In this document: one piece after another, positions 26,956 to 39,574 of the stretch
Numbering within the stretch: the stretch's first letter is position 1
How the letters are laid out: each line of letters begins with the position of its first letter
NCBI GenBank assembly: GCA_009792885.1
Contig: WMCF01000029.1
Coordinates: forward strand, 6,342,000-6,405,999
Source of the DNA: Eremophila alpestris peregrina
Taxonomy: Eukaryota > Chordata > Aves > Passeriformes > Alaudidae
Reading direction: 5' to 3'
Length of the DNA stretch: 64,000 nt
The notes under the pieces: generated by a model
Databases searched by the model: none
What the model was told of the DNA's origin: nothing
The model's input: only the letters and a program-made list of their open reading frames with translations
Translations under genes and position numbers: made by a program

Positions 26956-28309
26956 TTGCCCCACAGCAGGGCTTGGATCAGGACCGGCTTTAGGCTCCCA
27001 CAAACGTTTCCTTATATTTGCCCAAAAGCAGGAAAAAACCCACCCCAAACCGTAATTGCTAAGACATACGTGCATGCCTATAAGAAAAAAAAAAAAAGTT
27101 AATTTTTATTGGGATATTGGGATAGTGATGCTTCGATTCATACCCAGGTAATTTCACCTCTCTATTGAAGTAAGAGCTACACGGATAAAGAACATAGAAG
27201 ACATTTCATTTACTACATTACTATTTCTGTGATAAATGAATCAGTGTTTACATCTGCAATGATTGAAACAATACAGTTTAAGCTTTCTTCAAATAAATAC
27301 ACTGACAATGCCAACAAATTACTCCCTTTATGTATTTGTGGAAATAGAGGCTCAGACTATGCTACTCTTAAAAAATCAGTTTGTTCCTGCAGCCTGGGCA
27401 CAGCTAAATCCCAGCAGCCTGGGATGGCCAGGGAGAGCTGCACAGACACAGCTGAGCAGGTAACAACTACAATGGTTTCTGGAAGTTTAATGTAGGTGCA
27501 TTTGGCAGTACTTAGGCTTTTTGCAGGCTCCTTCTGGGGAAAAAACTTCTTTTATTGCTAGGATTACTGAAATAAGACTAGTGGGAGCAAGACTGTGTTG
27601 CTAAGGTGAAATTTAGCCAAAAGTTGTCCAAGGAGAAGAATGGGAGATCAGAAAGCCTCACCATGGCTAGATGCTGAACAGTGTCCAAAATCTTCAATTC
27701 ATATTGGTGTTAATTATTTACTTAATTACTTGAATATGTATATTTTCTTAAATGGATATTGAAACTATCATATTATTTATGATGAAACATTCTGTTGTAT
27801 GTATTTTCCCCTCAACAGCTTTTAAAGTCAATGGTATCTTCTCTTCATCTCACTTTTGATTTCTATGTACATAATTAGGGTTAATGATTGTACAGTTGAT
27901 TATATTCAACATGAAGAGTATTTCTAAACTTGAGCTAAGATAAAATTAAATTCTACAGAAGACAAGCTACAATTTAAATCTTCATCTCCTAAGTTTTTCC
28001 TTAGCTAATATATTTTCCAGTGTTGAAGTGATCTGAAAATATAAATCTCTTGTTTTACAATTAAATCCATCATTTTATACATTTTATTTAATAAGTCTTA
28101 CTCTCCTGCAATGTAAATATGATTTTGAATATCTGGCTAGGCCTAATGGCTAGGATTACTCAGGCTGTTTTAGAGCACATGGAGTGCTGGGGTTAGAGAT
28201 AGAGAGAACCCTGTGCTCTGGGTTCTGTCAGCAGTTCCCTGTGTTTGACAGCTGTGCGTGGGAGAAGAGAGACATGGGAGAAATGTAAAAGAAGGGCTAC
28301 CCCCAAACA

Positions 28310-28375
28310 GAAAAGAGGGAGGGGGGGAAAATGGAGCAGAGACAGAGAAGAGGAAGAAAGAGGAGAGAGAGAAGG
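28310..28375 (+). repeat. Polypurine (GA-rich) tract
   Basis: About 66 bases almost wholly of A and G, broken by single T and C bases, and including a GGGGGGG run at 28321. Purine-rich sequence continues more loosely to about 28430. It could adopt triplex structure, but no function is shown. Confidence 0.8.
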
Positions 28376-31090
28376 TCCACTGTGAAAAGGGGGGTGGGAA
28401 AATATAAGAAAGGTAGAAAATGAAAGGCCTCCTTTTTTTGGTCAGTTGTATTTGAGGAAAAACCAGAGATCATTCATTTAAAAGCACATACATCTGACAA
28501 GAGTGTATAATTACATTTCTTCAAATGCCTCATCTTCTTCTCTGAAAGATCTGAATTTTTAAGATTGTGTTTCTTGAAATAAGAAATAGATAAAAATGTC
28601 TATTTATTAGCTTACTGAATACAGTAGTAAGAATAACTGTCATTTCTTAAGCAATAGACATCTAATCTTTGATAATAAAGAAAATTTCCAACGCCCACTG
28701 TAAAAGATAAGTCAGAAGCAGTGCTTCAATGGAATTATATGGACTTTTTTTCCCCTACTTTCTACTGTGATTATGGGATTAGATCCTTTTCTGAAAGGAA
28801 ATTGGGGACTATAATGAAGTGCCAAAACTCAGTTAAGTGTGTAGTGGAAGAGCAGAGAGCTAGAGGTGCATCTTGCTGGGAGCCAAGCACAGCACAACCA
28901 CAGCAGGCTTTAAGCACAGAGGGCTGCACTCCCAGCACAAGCAGAGCTGGATGCAGGAGAGCTGCTCAGCTGCCGAGGTGTGCTGGAGCAGCCAGCAGCT
29001 GCAATTCATCTCCAGCACAGGCTGCTGGGCCTTTACTGTTTGTTTTTGCTTCAGCTGCAAACTCCATTTTGTATTGTGTTTCACAAGTGCCTGATAATAC
29101 ACTGCCTGAACAGAGAAACATCAATCATAGTGTCGAACTAGTTTTGTAAACAAGGACCAAAACCTTCACTTAAAGGCAAGGAAAAGAAAAATAACTGGAT
29201 GAGGGGTGGGAAAGGAAATGTCAGCCTTCACAGAGATGATATTCTGTGTATGACCTAAGTCTGTTCTCAGTGCAATTTTAGCTTATTGCTGGGTTTGTAT
29301 ACATTCCTTCAAAAAATTCTTACCTCACTGGATAACCTTGTACTTTTGCAGTATTCCAGCTGGACTATGGCTCTTACTGAACAATTCATGTTTGCAGCAT
29401 TACTACAACCAAGTACTTGTAAAACTCATGTTCAGAATATGCCAAAGATCTGTAAGAAACTGTTTGACAACTTTTTTGACTTTAACTACCTTTTAATGAA
29501 ATATGAAAGGCTCAAAGGTTCAAAATAAACTTTCCTCAAAGGCTCAAGAGGTGTAGGATAGAGCTTTGAGGAAGTGTAGGATGGAGGTTGTGAAAATCCA
29601 GTCAAAACTCTTTGGTTTGGGATGCTCACAGCCAATAGAAGTAATTTAGCAATTGTGCTTGTCCCTCCTTTTTCCTTTTTTTTCAGCCCCCATCTTCAAT
29701 ACATAAAAATAAAGATAAAGGAAAGAAATAAAAGAAGGAAAAATCCCTTGGCATATTTTTCTGAAATTCACAACAGAACAAGAGGAAGGTTTTCTGAGCA
29801 GTTTAATGCTGAGCATGACAGCAACTGCTAAGCTGTTACCCGAGAGGTATATGATGAAAAAAATTAATTACAGACTTTATAGTAATGACTAGTGTCATCA
29901 CAGACTGGTTGTTTTAGCAAGAAATTATTATTTTTTTCTTTTTCAGGTTTGCATCCAAATTCAATGGAAATGTCTTATTGTACAACATCATTGATTAACA
30001 CTGTCTTCATTAACCTTTAAAAACAACATGAAAATTATAGGCATATACACCTCTTTAATTAAGCATTTTGTTTTCTATTACGTGCAATTCCTTCACATCT
30101 TAGCAAAGTGCAGTATGAGGCTGAACAGACTGTCAGCATGTTTCTTAACACTCTAATTGTAATAAAATACAGCCATTATAAATGTCTGTATAATATCTGT
30201 GAGTTCAACTGAAATGTTGCCACACAACTCATGTAATGGAGGGGACAAAAAAAAGTTTAATTACTTTCTATTCATTGTTTTCCAGTTTTTTCAAGTGGGG
30301 TGAGGGTATAAGCTTTGTGTGCTTTCTTAAAATCTACAGGGAAAGGAGCTAAGCAAACTCTATGCATCTTTTACTTAAACAGTTCCAAGATTATGGGGTT
30401 ATGTGGAAAAAACGCATATGAAACACAAATGTTAAGTGGCAAAGTATGTAAAAGGTCAAGATGCCAGCACAAGTTTGGGCTGTTCTCATGAACATATTTT
30501 TTGTTAATACTAAGAGCAGAAAACTCCATAGATCTATGATTTTCTTCTCAATAACCATTTTGAGGGAGAATTAACTTGATGAGTTATGTAGACAAGCAAG
30601 AGAAGTCTTCACAGACCCTGTCACACTGAATACTTCCATCCTCTCAGCAAGCACTGCCAGTTGTCTGCAAACACCTCACTAGCTGCCTCCTTAGAACTCT
30701 TTATAATTTGTGCAGTTCCTGCAGTTTACAGCTCTTTCTACTGATTAACCATCAATATAGTATTTTATCACAAGCAGTTGCTGTAAGACACCACTGTCTC
30801 ATTGTTTTGCTTTCAACTGTTTCATCCAGGCCTCAATAGAGCCTTATAGAATACTGACTTGTAATACTATCAAAATACATATTTTTAAAAAATTCTTAGA
30901 ATGCATTTAATTTTCTGGTGTAGATTTGTGAGAACTTTATCTTTTTTTCCCCCAATGCAGAACCCAAAGCTGGCTACAGTGTCCCAGCAGCGTTAATACT
31001 GATGTTGTATTTGGAACACTGCCTTTTCCAATTGAACTTCTGTTTATACATTCTAATTAAGAAAGGGTCATTCTCTACAGAAAATTCATA

Positions 31091-31136
31091 CCATAATATT
31101 AAAAAAAAAAAAATATATATATATATATACACACGG
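31091..31136. repeat. Poly-A / (AT)n / (AC)n simple repeat
   Basis: A run of A is followed by an AT dinucleotide array and then ACACAC, about 500 bp upstream of the CpG island. It is a likely polymorphic microsatellite. Confidence 0.9.
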
Positions 31137-31609
31137 TAGCCTTTGCAAATTGGGCTTGTTTTCACAGACATGAAACAGGTGTCAGAGCAGCGACCTCCAG
31201 CACTGCTGCATTTGAAAAGAGGATGTGCTCCCATGCATGCTCCTCCTGTTGAACAACTTTGACATGGCTTTCATGACTCATATATAAATTTTTCCTACTC
31301 CTGTTCACTGCCCGGCATTTTTCTGTTGTGGACAAGGATGTATCACATTTTATTGTTTTTTTGCTCCCTGTAGATTCTTCTGACAATGCTCCTTGGTTTA
31401 TGTTGTTCAAACCTTGAGAGCAACTTTATAAGCATGGAAAAAATTGTCTGAGGCCCATTTATTGTGACATGGTTGCAGACACTGTTTTTTAGGGTTTTTT
31501 TCGGACAACTGTGAACTCCAAGTCTGTGTCACCTACCTTTCCTTCACTGATGGATCAGGGAAAGGGACACGCTGCAGTATGGCACCACTTCGGTTCGCAC
31601 CGTATGCGT

Positions 31610-31624
31610 AGAACGTTCTGGAAT
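31610..31624. promoter_or_regulatory. Heat-shock-element pattern (three inverted GAA units)
   Basis: The bases read GAAcgTTCtgGAA, a perfect three-unit array of alternating GAA/TTC blocks with two-base spacing, which is the consensus bound by trimeric heat-shock factor. It lies about 80-100 bp upstream of the CpG-island edge. Binding is inferred only from the motif; a chance match in 64 kb is possible. Confidence 0.45.
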
Positions 31625-31689
31625 CACCTTGTTGTGATATTTCCAGTCTAGCTGAAGACAGTGTGGAAATTACCCAAAGTGCCCGAGGC

Positions 31690-32990
31690 ACCAAGGTGTG
31701 CCCAGAGGTGCTTGTGACGCTGCTCAGGGAGCAGCACGGGCACGCTGCCCCGTTGGAGCGCTGCAGCCCCGCTCTCTGCGCTTCCCTCACCTCCCCCTCA
31801 CGTCCAAAGGCGCGCCCGCCCCGTCCCGTCCCTGTGCTGCCTCAGCCCTTCCCGCCGGGCGGGCGGCTCGCCAGCCGCCTCCACACGGCGAGGGAACACA
31901 AACCCGACTGTCAGGCGGCCTCGAGCCGACAGTCCCCGGGCTCGGGGCTGGGTTTCTTATTCAGAGGGCTGTTGTGGCCACCCCGTCCCGGCGCGGTTGG
32001 CCGCAGCCGCAGCTGAGAGGAGCAGGGCGCTCTCCCCTCAGGTTGCGGCTGTGGGTGTCTGGCGGGGGCTCCGCGCGCGCCGCGCGCTCCCTCAGGGAGA
32101 CCAAAGGCCGCGGGCGGGCGGGAAAGCGGCGGGAAGCGCCGTGCTCACCTGAGGGAGCGCCCCCCGCCTGGCTCCTCCCTGGCCCGGCCCGGCCCGGCCG
32201 CAGCGCCCCCTCCCCCGCTGGAGGGGGCGGGCAGTGCAAGCTCGGCTCCGGCGGCGAGCGCGGCTGGCGGGGCGGCCGAGAGAGCGGCGGGGATCCCCCT
32301 GCGAGAGAGAGGCGGCTCGGGACGGGTGAGGAGAACGGCGGCGGGCGTTTCTGGGAGCTGAGGGGGGCACCGCGTCGCCCACTTTTCCCTGCGGCGATGG
32401 CCGGGGCCGGGCGGGCACAAGGCTGTGGCGCGCACTGGAGCGCGGCGGGCACAGGAGCCGTCGCCGTGCGGTGCCTCAGGCGCTGCCGCCCGCGGCTGTG
32501 GCAGTCGCTCCCGGCGCCGAGGCGCCCTGGGTCGCTGTTTTCCTCAGCTCCGTTAAACACACGCATTTCCAAAGGCCGAGGGCTCCGGGCCCTCCCGGGC
32601 GTGAGGCGAGAACACGGCGGCTCTCCCCTCAGGAGCGGCGGGTGAGGCGCGGGCAGCTGGCGGAGCGCCGGCCGTGCCGGGGCAGCCCTTTCCCCGGGCG
32701 CTCCTCGGGGCTGCGCTGGCCAGCGGAGCGGGGCCGCCCCGGGGCGGGCGGGCTCAGCGTCCGAGCGGAGAGGGAGCTGCCGGGAGAACAGACTCCCGGA
32801 GTCCTTCGTTTTCACTGCGGCTGTCAGGAGCGGGGGTCTTTCCCCCGAGCGGGGCCGGTCGCGGCTGCCCCGGAGCTGCGGTGCCGCAGCTGGAGGTGCT
32901 GCTGCCGGCCCTGGGTTCCAGGTGGGCGGGCGGGGCCCGGAGCCCCCGCGGGGCGCCGAAACCCTTTGCTCGCACGCATTCCTCCGAGGA
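31690..32990 (+). promoter_or_regulatory. CGNL1: CpG island, probable CGNL1 promoter with non-coding exon 1
   Basis: The sequence changes abruptly from AT-rich to very GC- and CpG-rich here, and changes back near 33.0 kb. GC boxes of the GGGCGG type occur at 31857-31866, 32223-32231, 32741-32750 and 32924-32936, and a GGCCC pentamer run at 32181-32200. No TATA box is evident, which is usual for CpG-island promoters. It lies about 13 kb upstream of the first coding exon on the same strand, and exon 2 begins with a short UTR piece, so a non-coding exon 1 is expected here. Possible exon-1 donors are at 32325/32326 (CGG|GTGAGG), 32641/32642 (CGG|GTGAGG) and 32921/32922 (CAG|GTGGGC). I cannot choose between them or place the start site. 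Antisense transcription is also possible. Confidence 0.8.
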
Positions 32991-35900
32991 TTCCTGGCAT
33001 TCCTGGGCAGAGGGCACTCTTGACTTCTTCATCTCCCTTTTATTACGCGAATTAGCGTACTTTTTGTGGAAGGGTGTGTCCGCGTTGTGTGTGTTCTTTT
33101 TCATGGGAAAAGTTTAGAATGGCAGTTCTGCCATTTGTTCTTCTTCCAATTAACTTTGCATCTGAAATAATTTATATCCCTCCAATTTGATGACAACTTT
33201 ATGGGGAGATCAGTGCTGCGATAAAACTTCTGTGGTGAGTTTGCATTAGATTTGCAGTTGACAGAACAGTTGTTGCAGCTTTTATCTTTCCCTTTTTTTT
33301 TTAGCATGCAGATATTTTTTAAAAACGATTGCAGTTCAAATGGAATGATTATCAGAATAGAAATAGTTGAAACCTCTTGTTGAAAACTGTTCTACTTTTC
33401 AGAACGTGTACACTGTATTTATCTTGTGCAGACTCCTGGAAGTGAATCCTGTAGGTGACTCAGAAATCCCCTAAGTGTATCCTGACTTCTGGTACTCCCA
33501 TGGGAACTTGATAGATTCCGTGTCTGATGCTTGTGCTGACAACTGTCACATGTCTTGTAGTTACGAATCTCATTATAGAGCTGGTCTTAACAGACCTTTA
33601 AAGCTTCTATAAAAATATAATTAAAATGGCAAAACCAAGTTACTGTTTTCTTTTTAAAGGTGCTTTGTAATAACTTGTTGGACTAGCAATTATATTTTCT
33701 AGAAGTGTCATAGTCGTTGAATTGTCTTGGGTTTTTTCTCATGTTGGATCCAGGAGAAATCTGCTTCTGCTCACACTGTCTTCTAAGCCAGATGTGGTTA
33801 CTGATGATTAATGTAAAAGTTTAACAAGTGGCTATAATTTTGGTAGGGTTTTTTTTTTTTCATAATTAATTTGAACTTGGGTCTTTTCTTTTAGAAAAAG
33901 ATAATAAATTGAAATGAAAGCTTTCATACAGTATTGAAGCCTATGATTAACAGTGTAGGAAACATTATGTTTTAGAAGTTTGTCATGTTATGGAAGGCAG
34001 TTAAAATGCTTTTTATTTTATGTTATTAATTTTGAGACACAGCTACACTTTTAAAACAGAAAGCTCTGTAAAATAGGAAAGCAAAACTTCTAGTTTTTTG
34101 TTAAAATTCTCTTAGGTTAATAAGATAGTCTTTCACGTAAGAGAAGGTTGTTGTTTTTAGCAGACGATTGTTTAATATTCATGTTTCTTTTAAAATAGTC
34201 TGAGATAAAGATGCGGTGCTTCAAATGAAGTCTCTTATAAAGGGACTGATATTTTTACATGCGTGTGTTTGCAACTTAGAGGTGTTTCTGAATTATGTTA
34301 ATCATAGGAAAAGTATTCCTGGTTGGTTTACATACACCTTGAATTGCTACTGACATTAACTGTTTCGAAATGCAAATATACACTACAAAGGTAACTAATG
34401 TTGTGGCAGTGCTAAAAAGGCCTTATGTTGCTAACCCCCTTGATTACTGAATTTGTAGTGATATTTCCAAGAGCCTGTCTACTCCATGAGTGTATCACAC
34501 AACTGTTTAGGTTTTTTTAAATTTTATTCTCATTATCTGACTTAGTTACATTTTGCTTTTAAATCTAATTAATCTAGACTGCTTAAGCTGCCTGAATTGC
34601 CTCCAAGCAAACCAGCTTATTTTAATTTCTGTTAATTGCATTATTAGATCTCACTGTCATTACTAAAATGTCTGAGAATGCACTTAGGTTCCCCTGGCAG
34701 AGCTTTTATGGGAGATGTGGAACTTAATTTTCTGCAGAGATAGTCTACAGTATGTCCTGTATAAGGAATTTCACCTCAATACAAGGATGACAAAGTTGCA
34801 GAAAAGAATTGGTGACAGTTCCTTCTTCTGGTTTACATTGTGTAATAGGAAGTTGATCTTTCTGGGAGTATTGGTGAAACTGGTTTGTCTGGGTTCTGCA
34901 GTGTCATCTGAAATGTGCGGGTGAAATGACATGACCTCAAATGTGAGTTTTTAAAGCTTTTGTCATGGAGCAATGCAAGATGAACATATGTACTATGAGT
35001 TTATTCAGCCTGGATCATAGTGGGCAGGTTGTTGTTTAAAAATAGTTACTGAAGTATTTTGAGGTCAAATAATTCTGCAGATTTCACTATTTCTGTTCTT
35101 AATTGGCAGAAGAATGGAGAATCACTCACTGACAATGCTACATTATCAGGATATTGGATGAGGGAAGGTGTTTCACGTGTCCATGGAGTGTTTATTCCAG
35201 GCATGTTTATCTGGAAACATGAACACATTTCAGAGACTGCTTTGACCTTGACTCTGAATGGTGTTAAAACAAAATGGTAGTATTTTTCAGCATAGCCAAG
35301 TATGAAAATTTAATCTTAAACCCCAAAAAATTAACATGTTAAGAATGCATGTGCTAAAGATTTAGTGGAGTGGTAGTCATGGAGTCGCCACTGTTTGGGA
35401 TTAGAGCTCACTGTATTTCTTCTGTTCTTGTACCATCTCTGCCAACAGAGCTGGCAGACTCCTTGGAGGGGCTTATCCAAATGTAGGCTTTCATTTTATA
35501 TGAAATAAAGTGGATGACAAAATTAATAACCAGACATTTTAGGTGTATAATTTCATTTTTCCAAGAATGCCTTTAAATTTTTAGCCAAATGAAATGTTTT
35601 AATTTCTATTGGTCCATCTTTTGTATTTATGGGTTTCATTAACCAGGCTGACAGTATGAGATTTAAAATTAATATTCTTTAATAACTTTCACATTCTTCT
35701 TGATTTTGGTAAAAACAGAGATGATGAGGAATAAATTGATTGGAGAAATGTCCCAGAAAGCACTTGAACTGCAAAAGCCCACCAGGGAGATTGGTAAAAC
35801 TGGAAGATGCTTCAATGATTTCCACAGTGGTCCCTTTCAGTGAGGGTCCCCAGGCATGGCAGGAGACATGGCCATTCAGATATGGCTCTCAGCAGTCTGA

Positions 35901-38900
35901 GCATGACCATATTTTGACTCCAGGCATTTGCAGCAGTTCATAATACTTTAGTTGCATGTGCATTGCATGCACCATTTCAAAGTACCTAAATTGTGGACAC
36001 GGAAATGAAATACAGTGTGAAAAGGAGATGTATTATCTAGGCTGCCCATGCTTACATAGTCATACCAACATGTGTATCTGTGAGTGTATATATAAATTCA
36101 AATACACACTTGCAGAAGCCTAGTAAGTAATTACCAGCCTTTAGGAATGTTTTAACCTTATTTTGAATTCTGTTGAAAGGTATCTCTAAGAACTATTGGA
36201 GTTTTTAGAATGGGAGATGTATTTTATGTACATAAAGATGTGCAAAAGGGGGTAGTTATTGGCATTCTGCTTCAACATATGCGTAATGCAGAAGTAGGGT
36301 AAAATTTAAGCTTTTATATAGAGATTGGGGAGTGTTTTCAGTGAGTAAATCAAGCTCAGTATATTTTGTTGGCCTTGTTGAAATTGGTTTGGGTATGTCT
36401 TTATCCTTTATTTGCACACCATTAGTTGTTATATGCAGGGAGCAAATGTTCAGCAGTAGCAGCCTTTATTTACAAGAACAATTGGCATGTAATGTTACAT
36501 TATAATTCCACAAATGCTTCAAGCTTCATGAAGAAGCAGCCTTACCTCTCTCATTTCCCTGGTAATTATGCTGTTCCAGTGTGAAGGTGAGAAGTGTGGC
36601 AGCTATGGGGAGCTGGTTAAACCTGTGCTCACAGGGCCAGCACCAGGTCACTTTGGCTGCATAGGCTTTGTAAGCCTTTCTAAGTGATTCAGTCCAGCTC
36701 ACCATGAAGCTCCTTTCCTCTGTGGAGTTTTCTAACCCCTCTCTTCTATACTCAGTTTATGTTTCTCAAACAGAGTGTGATGATAACATCTTGTTGTCTG
36801 CTGGGGCCTGGGCTCAGGGCCTGCAGTTCTGACTGCATATTTAAATTTGAAAACGCATGGCTGAGTTAGTTGAAAGAAACTAGATGGGTGAGAAGCCAAG
36901 TGTTTAAAGAATACAATGTAATTAAGGCAAAGTTTAACAGTAGAAAAATGGGAGGCACAACCAGCTTGAATACACATGAAGCTGTGGCCTTGTATTGGCT
37001 GTGTAAATATGACTCCTACAGCCTATTTTACATGTAGTTTTTGTACTTAAATACTTGATCTCCATAGAGATTAACCCTGCTCTGTGTGTCTGTATATAGA
37101 TGAGACCTTGGTCTTTGCAAGCAGCTCTACTCATAGTTCATCATTAATTTTGGTCAGGAATAAGTTATGCATGTATAATCAAGGTCATGCAAGTTGCATG
37201 TGTTGGGTTGCTGTAAAAGTACTTCCTGCAGACAAGATTATAGTTTTTGCATGGGGATAATGAGAAGAAGGTCCAGTGCAATGTCACATTTAAAGTGAAG
37301 GAAAAATGTTTGGAGTATAGGAACCTTTTATTATTTAATTGTTAGATAATTTTATAAATGAACATGTTCCTGAAGCACTTGTAAAACTTCTTACCAAAGG
37401 TTGGCCTAGCTGTGTCCATTCCTTTGAGAAGGGCTTTCTAAGAGACTCTTAACAAACCTGAGACTTTTTGCTCAAGCCTCTAAATGTATGAACAGGATAC
37501 TCTCTTCTATTTAAACAATAATGATATCATTGGGATGTACTAAGATAATTTCCTTTGGAACAAAATACAGTTTCTAACACTGACAATTGGAGGAAAATGA
37601 ACTGAAACAACACAGAATCTCTTGTGGAGTAAGTGTAATCATATCAGATGTTTGGATGCAAACCAGCTATTGTACTTGAAGTCACAAACCTCTTAGAATC
37701 TGTGAATATCCTCGTGTCTCTCAGCCATCTTTTCTGTCAATACACAACAGATATGAACATTAAAAATTTCATGAAGTAAAAGAGAGTATATATAATAACA
37801 TTTTCTCTTAAAGACTATTACTTTTTTTCTTGTTTTTAATCTCTCTTGCAAGTTTTTAAGAAAAATGAGGGGAAATTGCGTATTGTGTGTATATAGTCAA
37901 CTCTGAAATAAGCATTTATAAAGTTTTGTTGTTTGCTTGTTTTTTTTATTTGAAGTTTATAAATATTAATTGTAGAGCAGTAGTGTCAGCTATTCACAAG
38001 ATAACCCCAGTAATTGGATCCTGTTAGTGGCAAAACCCAACTTGTTCAGGAGCTTTATCTGAGCCTGTATGGGAGATGAAAGAGTAGCGTGGCACAGCTA
38101 CACTCAGGCAGGTGTTTGTGTCCACACAGGGCTTGTACCACAGGAACCATGAATAAACAGATGCAGCTCCCCATCTCCCTCCAGTGCCTCAACCACTGTC
38201 ACAGTCTGCAGGGCCTGGCACTACTCACTACACATCACATGAATTAGTTTCTTGGAACTGTATTTCAGATACAACTTGACTTCTCTTTCAGTATACTTTT
38301 AATACGTTTGATTTTGTTTCTGACTCCCTTTTGTTTATGATCTGGGAAAATCTGGAAACATTACTTCAGTAAAGAAAAAGAGAGCTCTTAAATAATGATA
38401 CAAAGTATATAATGCAGTACTAATAGTTTGGAATATTACATGAGAAATTTCTTAGCATTTTCATCATAAACAAAATTCAAACTTTCCATTCAGTAAGTGA
38501 AGTTAGCAGGTCATGTGTTATTTCCTCTGGGGATAAGTCCTGTCAAATTATGACCACATTAATTCATACATAGCACATAAAGAAAATTAGATATATTATT
38601 TCAATAAATCTCTGAAAATTTTTGAGACCTGAGTATCTGCCAAAATGTGTTGTTGTTGACTTACAGCCACTGAAGCAGATTTTCATTTGGAAAAAAAAAA
38701 ACCCAATGAACAAATAAGCCAACAAAACCTGCTAGTTGTCACACAGCTCAAGCATTTGGCTGATCAGTCACATACTTTCATAGGACTAACAAGATGTTTT
38801 ACATTTCAAACACTGAGACTTCCTCACACACAACATTTTTCAGCCAGAGGGAGTATGAATCCAGTTGTAAGCAAGTGAACAGTATCTTTTGCTCTAACTG

Positions 38901-39574
38901 CTTTTAATTGTTCCTTCTACTGACAGTCTTTATTAAATACAGCCTCTTCCCCTCCTTGAAAAGGTGGCTACTAACATTCTGTTTTGTTGGCTGACTGTCT
39001 GAATAAGGTTGTTTAATACTTGAACTGAAACTGAAATTCTCTTTTCTGTGGCAGCAAACCCAAAGATCATCCACTTTGCTCTACTCCATTTTGGGAGGAA
39101 TTGATAAAGTAACATCTGTGATGCATACTAGCCAAAGCATGGCTGTTGGTTTTCACTAACAAGTATGGAAGAAAAGTGTTATTTGGACTTTTCATCCTGC
39201 AGGAAGTTTTAACTTGTCATCTCTAGGCTGCCATCTGAAATCAGAAAAGAGAGTGGTATTTTTCACAGAATAAAAATGAAAGGAATTAATTCAGAAATGT
39301 TGGAATGCTTCCTATAAAAAGGTATTTCTCTGGGTCAGATCCTGGCTTGACTTAATTTTTCTTTAAACACCTAAATCTATATGACTCCCATATTTAATCA
39401 CAGCTTGGTCAAAGGAGAAACAAAACAATTTGTTTTTATGGAAGGCACAGACCTACATGGCTTCTGCTGTGGGGGCTGGAATTCCTGCTCTCAGAGGGAG
39501 GCCTGCATGGCCCACTTGGAGTGTGGGTGTGTGATCCTCCAGCATCTGCTTTTCTCCATGGGCACTGTGCACAG

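Larger units (their letters stand above)
1..31600. other. Intergenic region upstream of CGNL1 (no gene recognised)
   Basis: Apart from the listed repeats and motifs, no exon with a conserved protein, tRNA or rRNA is seen. Open frames here are all short (up to 142 codons), scattered over both strands, and do not resemble known families. In mammals TCF12 lies upstream of CGNL1, but none of its conserved bHLH exon is present, so its end must lie further left. The region is AT-rich and CpG-poor except near 26.9 kb. AT-rich stretches dense in TAAT/ATTA words (for example 420-600) could be conserved non-coding elements. Confidence 0.75.

Noticed and set aside
28721..29149. 142-codon frame in a locally GC-richer, AGC/CAG-rich stretch
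   Set aside because: Frames in other registers and on the other strand are equally open here, there is no recognisable domain, and no splice or promoter context.
31698..33117. Long open frames in the CpG island on both strands (up to 315 codons)
   Set aside because: GC-rich DNA has few stop codons. The frames overlap one another on both strands, are Arg/Ala/Gly/Pro-rich and resemble no known protein.
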